Below, piece after piece: positions 33,271-41,727 of a stretch of DNA of 64,000 nt. Where the stretch lies: NCBI RefSeq assembly GCF_008369295.1, contig NZ_VOBG01000017.1, positions 59,133 through 123,132 on the forward strand, given 5' to 3'. The DNA is from Pseudomonas sp. ANT_H4. Its GTDB lineage: Bacteria; Pseudomonadota; Gammaproteobacteria; Pseudomonadales; Pseudomonadaceae. Position numbers and translations under genes: made by a program. Positions within the stretch are counted from its first letter, which is position 1, and every line of letters begins with the position of its first letter. A model generated the notes under the pieces. The model was given only the letters and a program-made list of their open reading frames with translations, was not told the origin of the DNA and did no database searches.

Positions 33271-35559
33271 TTACGCCAGCTCGTTACGCAGTTGCCGCGC
33301 CGCACTGACCATATGGATCAACGCCGCTTCGGTTTCTGGCCAGCCGCGCGTCTTCAGCCCGCAATCGGGGTTGACCCACAGGCGCTCAGCCGGGATGCGC
33401 TTGGCGGCCTTGCGCAACAAATTGGCCATTTCCGAGGCATCCGGCACACGTGGCGAGTGAATGTCGTAGACACCCGGCCCGATGTCGTTCGGGTAAGCGA
33501 AGGCTTCGAACGCATCCAGCAGCTCCATGTCCGAGCGCGAGGTTTCGATGGTAATCACGTCGGCATCCATCGCCGCGATGGACTCGATCACATCGTTGAA
33601 CTCGCTGTAGCACATGTGGGTGTGGATCTGCGTTTCGTCACGCACACCCGAGGCGCACAGGCGGAACACTTCGGTGGCCCAATCCAGGTAGTGCTGCCAC
33701 TGCGCCTGGCGCAACGGCAAGCCTTCACGGAACGCCGCTTCGTCGATCTGCACGATTTTGATTCCCGCGGCTTCCAGGTCCACCACTTCGTCACGAATGG
33801 CCAGGGCCAGTTGCCGAGCCTGCACTTCGCGGCTCACGTCTTCGCGGGGGAAGGACCACATCAGCATAGTCACCGGGCCGGTGAGCATGCCCTTCATCAC
33901 TTTATCGGTGAGGCCTTGGGCATAGCGAATCCATTCCACGGTCATGGCTTTGGGGCGACTCAGGTCACCAAAAATCACCGCCGGTTTCACGCAGCGCGAA
34001 CCGTAGCTCTGCACCCAGCCAAAGCGGGTGAATACGTAGCCGTCCAGTTGCTCGGCAAAGTACTCGACCATGTCGTTACGTTCGGCTTCACCGTGTACCA
34101 ATACGTCCAGGCCCAGGTGCTCCTGGACTTGCACCGCATGGCGAATCTCGCTGTGCATGGCTTCGGTGTATTGGGCTTCGCTCAGCTTGCCTTGCTTGAA
34201 CGACTGGCGCGCCAGGCGAATCGACGTGGTTTGCGGGAACGAACCGATGGTGGTGGTCGGGAACAACGGCAGGTTCAGGCCGGCACGCTGCTTCTCTATA
34301 CGGGTGGCAAACAGCGAATGGCGCTGGCTGTCCTTGGCGGTAATCGCGGCAACCCGAGCTTGCACAGCCGGTTTGTGGATACGCGGCGAAGCAGCACGAC
34401 TGGCCTGCACGGCACGGCTTTGCGCCAAGGCTGCCAGTACCGATGCGGCTTCAGGTTCATTGACAGCCTGGGCCAGGACAGCAACCTCTTCGCACTTCTG
34501 TACGGCGAAGGCCAGCCAGCTTTTCAGTTCAGCGTCGAGCTTGTCTTCGCGGCCCAGGTCCACCGGGCTATGGAGCAATGAGCAGGACGGCGCGACCCAC
34601 AGGCGATCACCCAGGCGCTCGGCAGCGTGCTGCAGGGTTGCCAGGGCGTTTTCCAGGTCGCAACGCCAAACGTTACGGCCGTTGACCAAGCCCAGGGACA
34701 ACACTTTATAGGCCGGCAGGCGATCCAGGATGGTCGGGTACTGCTCGGGAGCGCGCACCAGGTCAATGTGCAGGCCGTCCACCGGCAGGTTTGCCGCCAG
34801 GCCGAGGTTCTCTTCCAGGCCACCAAAGTAGGTAGCAACCAGTTTCTTCAGCGGCTCGCGCTGGATCTGGTTGTAGGCACGCTCAAAGGCGTTTTTCCAG
34901 TCCTGTGGCAGGTCGAGCACCAGGATCGGCTCATCGATCTGCACCCACTCAACGCCCTGGGCTGCCAAGCGCTGGAAGATCTGGCCGTACAACGGCAGCA
35001 AGCGATCCAACAGGTCGAGCTTGTCAAAGTCGCCGCCCTTGGCCTTGCCCAACCACAGGTACGTCAGCGGACCGATCACCACCGGCTTGACGGTGTGGCC
35101 CAATTCGCGGGCTTCTTCGACTTCTTCGAACAACTGATCCCAGCCCAGCTGAAATTGCTGGTCAGCACTGAATTCCGGGACCAGGTAGTGGTAGTTGGTG
35201 TCGAACCACTTGGTCATTTCCTGGGCGTGAGCACCGCCACAGCAACTATCGCTGACGCCACGGGCCATGCTGAACAGGGTTTGCAGGGTGGCCTGGCCAT
35301 CGGCTGGACGGAACCGCTCGGGGATCACACCGAACATCAGCGAGTGGGTCAGCACCTGGTCGTACCAGGCGAAATCACCGGCGGGCAGCAACTCGATACC
35401 GGCCTTCTTCTGCAAGTCCCAGTGGGTCTTGCGCAGTTCACGGCCAACGGCGCGCAGGCCAGCTTCGTCAAGCTCGCCCTTCCAAAACGCTTCCTGCGCT
35501 TTTTTCAGTTCACGATCACGTCCAATGCGCGGAAATCCAAGGGAATGGGCAAAAGCCAT
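33271..35559 (-). CDS. metE: Cobalamin-independent methionine synthase
   Basis: 762 residues. The start MAFAHSLGFPRIGRDRELK lies 9 bases after a GGAG, preferred over an in-frame upstream codon at 35574. N-terminal barrel has AHAQEMTKWFDTNYHYLVPE; the C-terminal barrel has the zinc ligands in HTHMCYSEFNDVI and NPDCGLKTRGW. It transfers methyl from methyltetrahydropteroyl-triglutamate to homocysteine. The next 100 bases upstream have no clear metR gene, which is usually divergent from metE in enterobacteria. Minus strand, isolated. Confidence 0.97.
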   Translation of the reverse strand: MAFAHSLGFPRIGRDRELKKAQEAFWKGELDEAGLRAVGRELRKTHWDLQKKAGIELLPAGDFAWYDQVLTHSLMFGVIPERFRPADGQATLQTLFSMARGVSDSCCGGAHAQEMTKWFDTNYHYLVPEFSADQQFQLGWDQLFEEVEEARELGHTVKPVVIGPLTYLWLGKAKGGDFDKLDLLDRLLPLYGQIFQRLAAQGVEWVQIDEPILVLDLPQDWKNAFERAYNQIQREPLKKLVATYFGGLEENLGLAANLPVDGLHIDLVRAPEQYPTILDRLPAYKVLSLGLVNGRNVWRCDLENALATLQHAAERLGDRLWVAPSCSLLHSPVDLGREDKLDAELKSWLAFAVQKCEEVAVLAQAVNEPEAASVLAALAQSRAVQASRAASPRIHKPAVQARVAAITAKDSQRHSLFATRIEKQRAGLNLPLFPTTTIGSFPQTTSIRLARQSFKQGKLSEAQYTEAMHSEIRHAVQVQEHLGLDVLVHGEAERNDMVEYFAEQLDGYVFTRFGWVQSYGSRCVKPAVIFGDLSRPKAMTVEWIRYAQGLTDKVMKGMLTGPVTMLMWSFPREDVSREVQARQLALAIRDEVVDLEAAGIKIVQIDEAAFREGLPLRQAQWQHYLDWATEVFRLCASGVRDETQIHTHMCYSEFNDVIESIAAMDADVITIETSRSDMELLDAFEAFAYPNDIGPGVYDIHSPRVPDASEMANLLRKAAKRIPAERLWVNPDCGLKTRGWPETEAALIHMVSAARQLRNELA

Positions 35560-35655
35560 GACATACAACTCCAATGTGTTTGATGGGAGCTATTGTCGAC
35601 TTCGCCTAATAGTGAGACAAACTCATTTTATTAAGGATGATCACAAGTTCTACTC

Positions 35656-36129
35656 ATGATAAGCGCTTGCTCGGCAAACCATTGCATAACCTGCGCACAT
35701 GCGGGGTGGGTTGCCGTTCACGATGCCGACAAGCTCAACCATATCGATGCCAAGCTGGCGACACTGTGGGGGTTGGGCGCTACTGCGCAGTTTCTGCAAG
35801 GTGAACAACTGCGGCAAAAACTGGGAACCAGTCACTATCAGGCGGCGATCTGGTGCGGCAATGCTATTCACTTAAGCTCGGTGCTTCAGGTACATCCGCA
35901 TTTGTGGCGAGGGGGTTTGCCCCCTCGCCACAGGTTTCTTGCTCACCTCAAGATTTTCTTAAGTGAACAGCATTGCGACATCACCGGCCTTGAGCGCATG
36001 GGCAATGGCAGTATTCGCGCCAACGGCCACGACGCCAGCATCGTGGCCAAGCAAGTGCGGGTGGGCCTGGACGTCAGCGCAACCGTCCCGATGGAACTCA
36101 GCGCCAGTCTCATCTACTTCGCTAGCTAA
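35656..36129 (+). pseudogene. Degenerate region with gene fragments and a REP element
   Basis: One open frame spans the region, but it joins unlike pieces. The first piece (VAVHDADKLNHIDAKLATLWG and following, to about 35880) looks like part of an FAD-dependent oxidoreductase. It is interrupted by the REP hairpin at 35903-35932. The last piece (about 35960-36120, IRANGHDASIVAKQVRVGL) resembles the end of some other protein, possibly a TOBE-type domain; that match is weak. The frame is probably accidental. Confidence 0.4.
35903..35932. repeat. REP hairpin
   Basis: TGTGGCGAGGGGG pairs perfectly with CCCCCTCGCCACA across a TTTG loop (13-bp stem). This is the classic fluorescens-group REP sequence, sitting between two gene fragments. 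Confidence 0.85.
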
Positions 36130-36261
36130 CGATTATTCGTCACATTGCCAGGCCATCTTCGGGCACGAGCCAGCAAAATCCGCTGACTAACCTTTCGATC
36201 CGGACCAAGTGCGGGCACAATGCGTGTCCTTTTTTGGCTGGCCCTGCCGGAGGCTCTGAAA

Positions 36262-37359
36262 ATGATCAAGACGCCGTATTACCTCATCGATAAACAGAAG
36301 CTTCTGGTCAACATGCAGAAGATCGCCTACGTGCGCGAACAGTCCGGGGCCAAGGCCTTGCTGGCGCTCAAGTGCTTCGCCACCTGGTCGGTGTTCGACC
36401 TGATGGAGGAGTACATGGACGGCACCACGTCGTCGTCGCTGTACGAGCTCAAGCTCGGTCGCCAGAAGTTCGAAGGTGAATCTCACGCCTATAGCGTGGC
36501 CTGGGCCGACGATGAAATCGAAGAGATGCTGGCTAACTGCGACAAGATCATCTTCAACTCCATCAGCCAGTTGCAACGCTTTGCCGAGCGCTCCGAAGGC
36601 AAGACCCGCGGCCTGCGAGTCAACCCGCAAGTGAGCAGCTCCGATTACCTGCTGGCCGATCCGGCGCGCCCGTTCAGCCGCCTCGGCGAGTGGGACCCGG
36701 TGAAGATCGAGGGCGTGATCGAGCAGATTTCCGGCTTCATGTTCCACAACAACTGCGAGAACGGCGACTTCAACCTGTTCGACCAGATGCTCAACACCAT
36801 CGAAGAACGCTTCGGCGCGCTGCTGCACAAAGTCAACTGGGTTAGCCTGGGCGGCGGCATCCACTTCACCGGTGAAGGTTATGCCATCGATGCCTTCTGC
36901 CAGCGCCTCAAGTCCTTCTCGCAGAAGTACGACGTGCAGGTCTACCTGGAACCGGGCGAAGCGGCGATCACCAACAGCGCTTCGCTGGAAGTCACCGTGC
37001 TCGACACCCTGTACAACGGCAAGCACCTGGCCGTGGTGGACAGCTCTATCGAAGCCCACCTGCTTGACCTGCTGATCTATCGCCTCAACGCCAAGCTGGC
37101 GCCGAGCGAAGGCGACCACACCTACATGGTGTGCGGCAAGTCGTGCCTGGCCGGAGACATCTTCGGCGAATATCAATTTGATCGTCCGCTGACCATCGGC
37201 GATCGACTGTCGTTCATCGACACGGCAGGCTACACCATGGTCAAGAAAAACTGGTTCAACGGCCTGAAAATGCCGTCCATCGTAGTGAAACAACTCGACG
37301 GTACAGTCGAGGTGGTTCGTGAATTTGGTTACGACGACTACCTGTCTAGCCTCTCGTAA
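36262..37359 (+). CDS. nspC: Carboxynorspermidine decarboxylase
   Basis: 365 residues, PLP-dependent alanine-racemase fold like diaminopimelate decarboxylase. Starts MIKTPYYLIDKQKLLVNMQK, with GGAGG 8 bases upstream fixing the ATG. ALLALKCFATWSVFDLM carries the PLP-lysine (KCFA), HNNCENGDF and the glycine-rich LGGGIHFTGEGY follow, and EPGEAA and the SCLAGDIFG segment (active Cys) close it. It decarboxylates carboxynorspermidine or carboxyspermidine. Followed 28 bases later by the partner dehydrogenase. Confidence 0.93.
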   Translation: MIKTPYYLIDKQKLLVNMQKIAYVREQSGAKALLALKCFATWSVFDLMEEYMDGTTSSSLYELKLGRQKFEGESHAYSVAWADDEIEEMLANCDKIIFNSISQLQRFAERSEGKTRGLRVNPQVSSSDYLLADPARPFSRLGEWDPVKIEGVIEQISGFMFHNNCENGDFNLFDQMLNTIEERFGALLHKVNWVSLGGGIHFTGEGYAIDAFCQRLKSFSQKYDVQVYLEPGEAAITNSASLEVTVLDTLYNGKHLAVVDSSIEAHLLDLLIYRLNAKLAPSEGDHTYMVCGKSCLAGDIFGEYQFDRPLTIGDRLSFIDTAGYTMVKKNWFNGLKMPSIVVKQLDGTVEVVREFGYDDYLSSLS

Positions 37360-37387
37360 GCTGACGGATAAAGGAGAGATAAAAAAA

Positions 37388-38635
37388 TTGAAAAAGAACG
37401 TTCTTATCATTGGTGCAGGAGGTGTCGCCAAGGTGGTGGCCCACAAGTGCGCGCAGCACAACGATGAACTCGGTCGTATTGCTATCGCGTCGCGCAACAT
37501 CTCCAAATGCCAGGCCATCATCGACAGCGTCAAGGCCAAGGGCAGCCTCAAAGTGCCCGCCGACATCCAGGCCTTCGCGCTGAACGCCCTGGACGTCGAA
37601 GCGACCAAGGCGCTGATCCGCGAAACCCAATCGCAGATCGTCATCAACGTCGGCTCCGCGTTCCTCAACATGTCGGTGCTGCGTGCCTGCATCGATACCG
37701 GCGTGGCCTACCTGGACACTGCCATTCACGAAGAACCGGGCAAGGTCTGCGAGACACCACCGTGGTACGGCAACTACGAGTGGAATCACCTCGAAGAATG
37801 TAAAGCGAAGAACATCACCGCGATCCTCGGTGTGGGCTTCGATCCGGGCGTCGTCAACGCTTATGCAGCGCTGGCGCAACAACAGTATTTCGACCGCATT
37901 GATTCGATCGACATTCTCGACGTCAATGCCGGCTCCCATGGCAAATATTTCGCCACCAATTTCGATCCGGAAATCAACTTCCGCGAATTCACCGGGCAGG
38001 TGTGGAGCTGGCAGAACAGCCAGTGGACCAGCAACACCATGTTCGAAGTCAAGCGTACCGACGACCTGCCCGTGGTCGGCGAACAGAACCTGTACCTGAC
38101 CGGCCACGATGAAGTGCACTCGCTGTCGAAAAACCTCGACGTGCCCAACGTGCGTTTCTGGATGAGCTTCGGCGAACACTACATCAACGTGTTCACCGTG
38201 CTGAAAAACCTCGGCCTGCTCTCCGAGAAACCGGTCACCACCGCCGAAGGCCTGGAAGTGGTACCACTGAAACTGGTCAAGGCCGTACTGCCTGACCCGT
38301 CCTCCCTGGCACCGGGCTACACCGGCAAGACCTGCATCGGTGACCTGGTCAAGGGCACCAAGAACGGTCAGCCCCGCGAGCTGTTCATCTACAACGTGGC
38401 CTGCCATGAAGAAGCCTTTGCCGAGACCGACAGCCAAGGCATCTCCTATACCGCAGGCGTACCACCTGTGGCTGCCGCGCTGCTGGTTGCGCGTGGCGAG
38501 TGGGACGTGAAACACATGGCCAACGTTGAAGAACTGCCAGCTGGGCCGTTCCTCAAGGCGCTGGATATGATGGGGTTGCCGACTCGGATTAAAGACGAGA
38601 ATGGTGATCGCGCGTGGGATGCTATCGCCTGGTAG
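37388..38635 (+). CDS. Carboxynorspermidine/carboxyspermidine dehydrogenase (saccharopine dehydrogenase family)
   Basis: 415 residues starting at a TTG (37388), preceded by AAGGAG 11 bases upstream; the first residues KKNVLIIGAGGVAKVVAHKC form the NADP-binding motif. HEEPGKVCETPPWYGNYEWNH is characteristic of CANSDH. It condenses aspartate semialdehyde with putrescine or diaminopropane. With nspC it forms an alternative route to (nor)spermidine that bypasses decarboxylated SAM. A strong terminator follows 17 bases after the stop. Confidence 0.92.
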   Translation: MKKNVLIIGAGGVAKVVAHKCAQHNDELGRIAIASRNISKCQAIIDSVKAKGSLKVPADIQAFALNALDVEATKALIRETQSQIVINVGSAFLNMSVLRACIDTGVAYLDTAIHEEPGKVCETPPWYGNYEWNHLEECKAKNITAILGVGFDPGVVNAYAALAQQQYFDRIDSIDILDVNAGSHGKYFATNFDPEINFREFTGQVWSWQNSQWTSNTMFEVKRTDDLPVVGEQNLYLTGHDEVHSLSKNLDVPNVRFWMSFGEHYINVFTVLKNLGLLSEKPVTTAEGLEVVPLKLVKAVLPDPSSLAPGYTGKTCIGDLVKGTKNGQPRELFIYNVACHEEAFAETDSQGISYTAGVPPVAAALLVARGEWDVKHMANVEELPAGPFLKALDMMGLPTRIKDENGDRAWDAIAW

Positions 38636-38651
38636 CTGCCACATGACAAAG

Positions 38652-38680
38652 TGCGCCCGAATGGGCGCATTTTGCTTTTA
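38652..38680 (+). terminator. Rho-independent terminator after the polyamine operon
   Basis: TGCGCCC pairs with GGGCGCA across a GAAT-type loop and is followed by TTTTGCTTTT. It lies just after the carboxynorspermidine dehydrogenase stop and before the convergent ABC substrate-binding gene. Confidence 0.88.
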
Positions 38681-38697
38681 GGTGGGGTGGATATTCG

Positions 38698-39693
38698 CTA
38701 AGGCGCTGCCGCCGAGCGCAATGGCGCGGCAAACACCTGCGTATCCGTCAACTGCTGCACATCCACCCGATGCGGAAAGATCTTCTTCTGCACAAACAAA
38801 TCATCCACCTGCTGCAACGCCTGAACATCCCGCGCCTCCACCGGCAATAACGACTCATCGCCCCAACTACGCAGCAACTGCGAAACCTCAAGGGGAATGT
38901 CATTGACCTTGGCAAATACCCGCGCGTACTCCTCGGGGTTCTGCTGGGCCCACTCAAAGGCCTTGGCGAAACGTTGCAGTACATCGCTCAAGGCCTTGCG
39001 CTTGAGCGGATCGGCCAGCACTTCATCAGACGCGGTAATAAAGGTCAGCCCGGTATTGATGCCTTCACCACTGATCAGTACCCGCGCGCCCTTCTGTTCG
39101 GCAAATGCCTGGTACACACCGAAGGTAGCCCAGGCTTCGATCTTCCCGGCATTAAAGGCCGGCAAGGCATCAGTGGGCAGGACGAAACCAACGTTGACGT
39201 CTTTTTCATCCACTGCGGCGTTGGCCAGGGCGCGAATCAACAGGTACTGGGAAATGCTGCCACGGGCCGACGACACCACCACGTTGCGCCCTTTCAAATC
39301 AGCCACCGTGCGGATCGGCGAGTCAGGTGGCACCAAAATCCCGATGCCACGAGATTGACTGCGGCGTACCGCGACGATGCGCAACGGCGTGCCGCCAGTG
39401 GCGGCGGCCAGCACCGGTGTATCTCCGGCCGGCCCCAGGTCCACCGCGCCGGCCCGCAAGGCTTCGAACAACGGCGCGGCACCCTGGAAGTTGGCCCATT
39501 CGACCTTGTAGCCGATGCCCTCGAAGGCGTTGGCAGCCTCCACTACGGTGCGCAAGCCCTTGGCTTGATCACCCAGGATCAGGGTCACGCCAGATAATTC
39601 AGATTGTGTAGTGACCGGTGCTTCGGCAGTTTTATCGCAGCCGCCCAGCAATAAGGCGGCGCCCGCCAGTAATAACGCTCTGAACTCAACCAT
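38698..39693 (-). CDS. ABC transporter substrate-binding lipoprotein (sulfonate type, SsuA/TauA-like)
   Basis: 331 residues with a lipoprotein leader ending LLLGGC. NMT1/SsuA-like fold: LEALRAGAVDLGPAGDTPVLAA-type segment (about 70-90), VRRSQSRGIGILVPPDS, and VADLKGRNVVVSSARGS. The ATG at 39693 overlaps the ATPase stop (ATGGTTGA), so this is the last gene of the permease-ATPase-binding protein operon. The organosulfur ligand is inferred from the fold and region. Confidence 0.88.
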   Translation of the reverse strand: MVEFRALLLAGAALLLGGCDKTAEAPVTTQSELSGVTLILGDQAKGLRTVVEAANAFEGIGYKVEWANFQGAAPLFEALRAGAVDLGPAGDTPVLAAATGGTPLRIVAVRRSQSRGIGILVPPDSPIRTVADLKGRNVVVSSARGSISQYLLIRALANAAVDEKDVNVGFVLPTDALPAFNAGKIEAWATFGVYQAFAEQKGARVLISGEGINTGLTFITASDEVLADPLKRKALSDVLQRFAKAFEWAQQNPEEYARVFAKVNDIPLEVSQLLRSWGDESLLPVEARDVQALQQVDDLFVQKKIFPHRVDVQQLTDTQVFAAPLRSAAAP

Positions 39694-40459
39694 GGGCAAA
39701 CCGCCGTACGCTGCTGGTAGCGGCTTGCGCCACCGGCGCAGGGACGTCCACTTCCACCCCCAACAGGCTCAACAACCGTGCCCGGATCGCCTGGAAACCG
39801 TCCTGGCCGGTGTCCCGTGCCCGTGGCAGATCAATAATCAACTGCTCGGCAATCTTGCCATCGGCCAGGACGATAACGCGGTCAGCCAACAGAATCGCTT
39901 CGTCGACGTCATGGGTCACCAACAGGACCGCTGGCGTGTGCTTGCGCCACAGCTCGATGATCAATCGATGCATCTTGATGCGGGTCAACGCATCCAGCGC
40001 AGCAAAGGGCTCGTCCAGCAGCAACAGCTTGGGCTCGCGCACCAGGCCACGGGCCAGGGCCACACGCTGAGCCTCGCCACCGGAGAGCGTGGCCGGGTAG
40101 GCTTCCAGGCGATGGGCCAGCCCGACTTCGGTCAAGGCCTGCACCGCGCGTGCCTTGGCATCGGGAATGCGCAGGCCGAGAACCACATTTTTCCAGGCGC
40201 GTTTCCAGGGCATCAATCGCGGCTCCTGGAACACCGCAGCCCGAGCCTTGGGCACCCGCAACTGGCCGCTGTCGATGCTATCCAGCCCGGCCAGGCTACG
40301 CAGCAAGGTGGTCTTGCCGGAACCGCTGGCCCCCAGCAAGGCGACAAATTCTCCCGGTGCGATGTCTAGGTCCAGGCCATCGATGACCCGCTGCTCGCCG
40401 AACTGGCGCACCACATTGCGTAACTGAACGGGTGCCACTGAAGATTCGATGCTCGACAT
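39686..40459 (-). CDS. ABC transporter ATP-binding protein (SsuB-like)
   Basis: 257 residues. Walker A GASGSGKTT (about 38-46), Q-loop VFQEPRLMPW, signature LSGGEAQRVALARGL, Walker B LLLLDEPFAALD and switch His VTHDVDEA. It energises the sulfonate-type permease encoded one base upstream. The window has no second ATPase although it has three substrate-binding proteins. Confidence 0.93.
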   Translation of the reverse strand: MSSIESSVAPVQLRNVVRQFGEQRVIDGLDLDIAPGEFVALLGASGSGKTTLLRSLAGLDSIDSGQLRVPKARAAVFQEPRLMPWKRAWKNVVLGLRIPDAKARAVQALTEVGLAHRLEAYPATLSGGEAQRVALARGLVREPKLLLLDEPFAALDALTRIKMHRLIIELWRKHTPAVLLVTHDVDEAILLADRVIVLADGKIAEQLIIDLPRARDTGQDGFQAIRARLLSLLGVEVDVPAPVAQAATSSVRRFAHG

Positions 40460-40460
40460 A

Positions 40461-41345
40461 TCAGTTCCTCACAAAAGATGGGCGCCAGGCCAGGGCGAAA
40501 CGTTCCAGGGTGCGGATCAGCCCATCGATCAACAGACCGAGGACGCTATAGATCAGCAGGCAAATGACGATGACATCGGTGCGCATAAAGTCCCGCGCAT
40601 CACTGGCCAGGTAGCCGATGCCGGCGGTGGTGTTGATTTGCTCGACGAATACCAGGGCCAGCCAGGAGATTCCCAGGGAGTAGCGCAAGCCGACAAAAAA
40701 CGAAGGTAAGGAGCCCGGCAGGATTACATGCCAGATCAACTCGCGACGGTTGAGGCCCAGGGTATTGGCGGCCTCAATCAATTTGGGGTCGATGTTGCGG
40801 ATGCCGGCAAACAGGTTGAGGTACACCGGGAAGGTAGTACCGGTGACGATCAGCGCGATCTTGGTGAACTCACCGATGCCAAACCAGAGAATGAACAGCG
40901 GTACCAGGGCCAGGGAAGGAATGGTACGCAGCATCTGCATGGGCGAGTCGAGGATCACTTCGCCGCGCTTGGACAGGCCGGTGATCAGTGCCGCCACCAC
41001 GCCGATACTGACGCCGATACTCAAACCCAGCAGCGCTCGCTGCAAGGACACAAACAGATGTTTGCCCAACTCACCGGAGACGATCATTGCCCACAGGGTG
41101 CCGCCGATCTGCGACGGTGCGGCGATGACCCGTTGCGGGATCAAACCCGCCTGGGATGCCAACTCCCACAGCAACAGCAGGACAATCGGGCTGACCAGGC
41201 GCAACAGCACCTCAGGGGTGCGCCAGTTACGCAGCCAGTTAGGGATCAGCCGTGACGCGCCCTCAAGGTCGCCAGTGAGGCGAGCGGCCTTGTTGACGGA
41301 AAACGAGCTGGCGGCGCTCTGCGCATCGAGGGTCTTTTCAGTCAT
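40461..41345 (-). CDS. ABC transporter permease (SsuC-like)
   Basis: 294 residues with six membrane helices. The EAA-type cytoplasmic loop is EAANTLGLNRRELIWHVILPGSLP (shown here as EAANTLGLNRREL). AGLIPQRVIAAPSQIGGTL and GIGYLASDARDFMRTD are typical of SsuC. The ATG 41345 is preceded by GAGGA at about 10 bases; an in-frame ATG at 41399 has poorer spacing. First gene of the ABC operon, divergent from the TonB receptor. Confidence 0.9.
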   Translation of the reverse strand: MTEKTLDAQSAASSFSVNKAARLTGDLEGASRLIPNWLRNWRTPEVLLRLVSPIVLLLLWELASQAGLIPQRVIAAPSQIGGTLWAMIVSGELGKHLFVSLQRALLGLSIGVSIGVVAALITGLSKRGEVILDSPMQMLRTIPSLALVPLFILWFGIGEFTKIALIVTGTTFPVYLNLFAGIRNIDPKLIEAANTLGLNRRELIWHVILPGSLPSFFVGLRYSLGISWLALVFVEQINTTAGIGYLASDARDFMRTDVIVICLLIYSVLGLLIDGLIRTLERFALAWRPSFVRN

Positions 41346-41399
41346 CGGGCTTGCTTCCTCATCAAGAACACGGCCAGGGGCGCCGCTTCGGTTTTTCAT

Positions 41400-41727
41400 G
41401 CTAATCGCATAAAAAACCTCAGTGAAATTCTTTTTGGGAATAACCTAATATGATTAAAAATCAGATATAAAATTATCCAGATAAATTATTTGCATAATAA
41501 AACGCCTCAAGCCCCGCCCTTCGCTGCCTGCACTGCAGCCGTCACTTTAAAATGCGCATTACTGATATCAGTTATTAATTAAGATTCGTTAAATTAATAA
41601 TTAACTTAGAACAAAACGGCATTTTACAGCCTGGCCCGCTGCCCCTACTTTCGACCCACAGACCGACCCCGATACCAGGTGGAGGCTTTGAATCACGCCT
41701 ATCCTGCCCTGAACGAGAGTCGTCTCC
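41400..41727. promoter_or_regulatory. AT-rich divergent promoter region of ABC operon and TonB receptor
   Basis: About 330 bases without a gene. AT-rich compared with the surrounding coding DNA. The minus-strand side holds ATAACCTAATATGATTAAAA (41443 onward) and the plus-strand side the 40-base segment 41594-41633, both of which recur before other sulfur genes in this window. CysB or Cbl control is likely from the pathway but no site is certain. Confidence 0.55.
41594..41633 (+). promoter_or_regulatory. Recurrent promoter segment, copy A (TonB receptor operon)
   Basis: TTAATAATTAACTTAGAACA followed by AAACGGCATTTTACAGCCTG. It agrees in 32 of 40 positions with 55405-55444. TTAGAA can serve as a -10. 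It ends 94 bases before the TonB receptor ATG, nearly the same distance as copy B from its gene. Confidence 0.55.

Noticed and set aside
33214..34581. 455-residue plus-strand open frame opposite metE
   Set aside because: It lies entirely antisense to metE, has His/Gln-rich non-protein-like composition and no motif; a shadow of GC-rich codon use.
36187..37692. 501-residue minus-strand frame opposite nspC
   Set aside because: Antisense to the polyamine genes and lacks recognisable domains.
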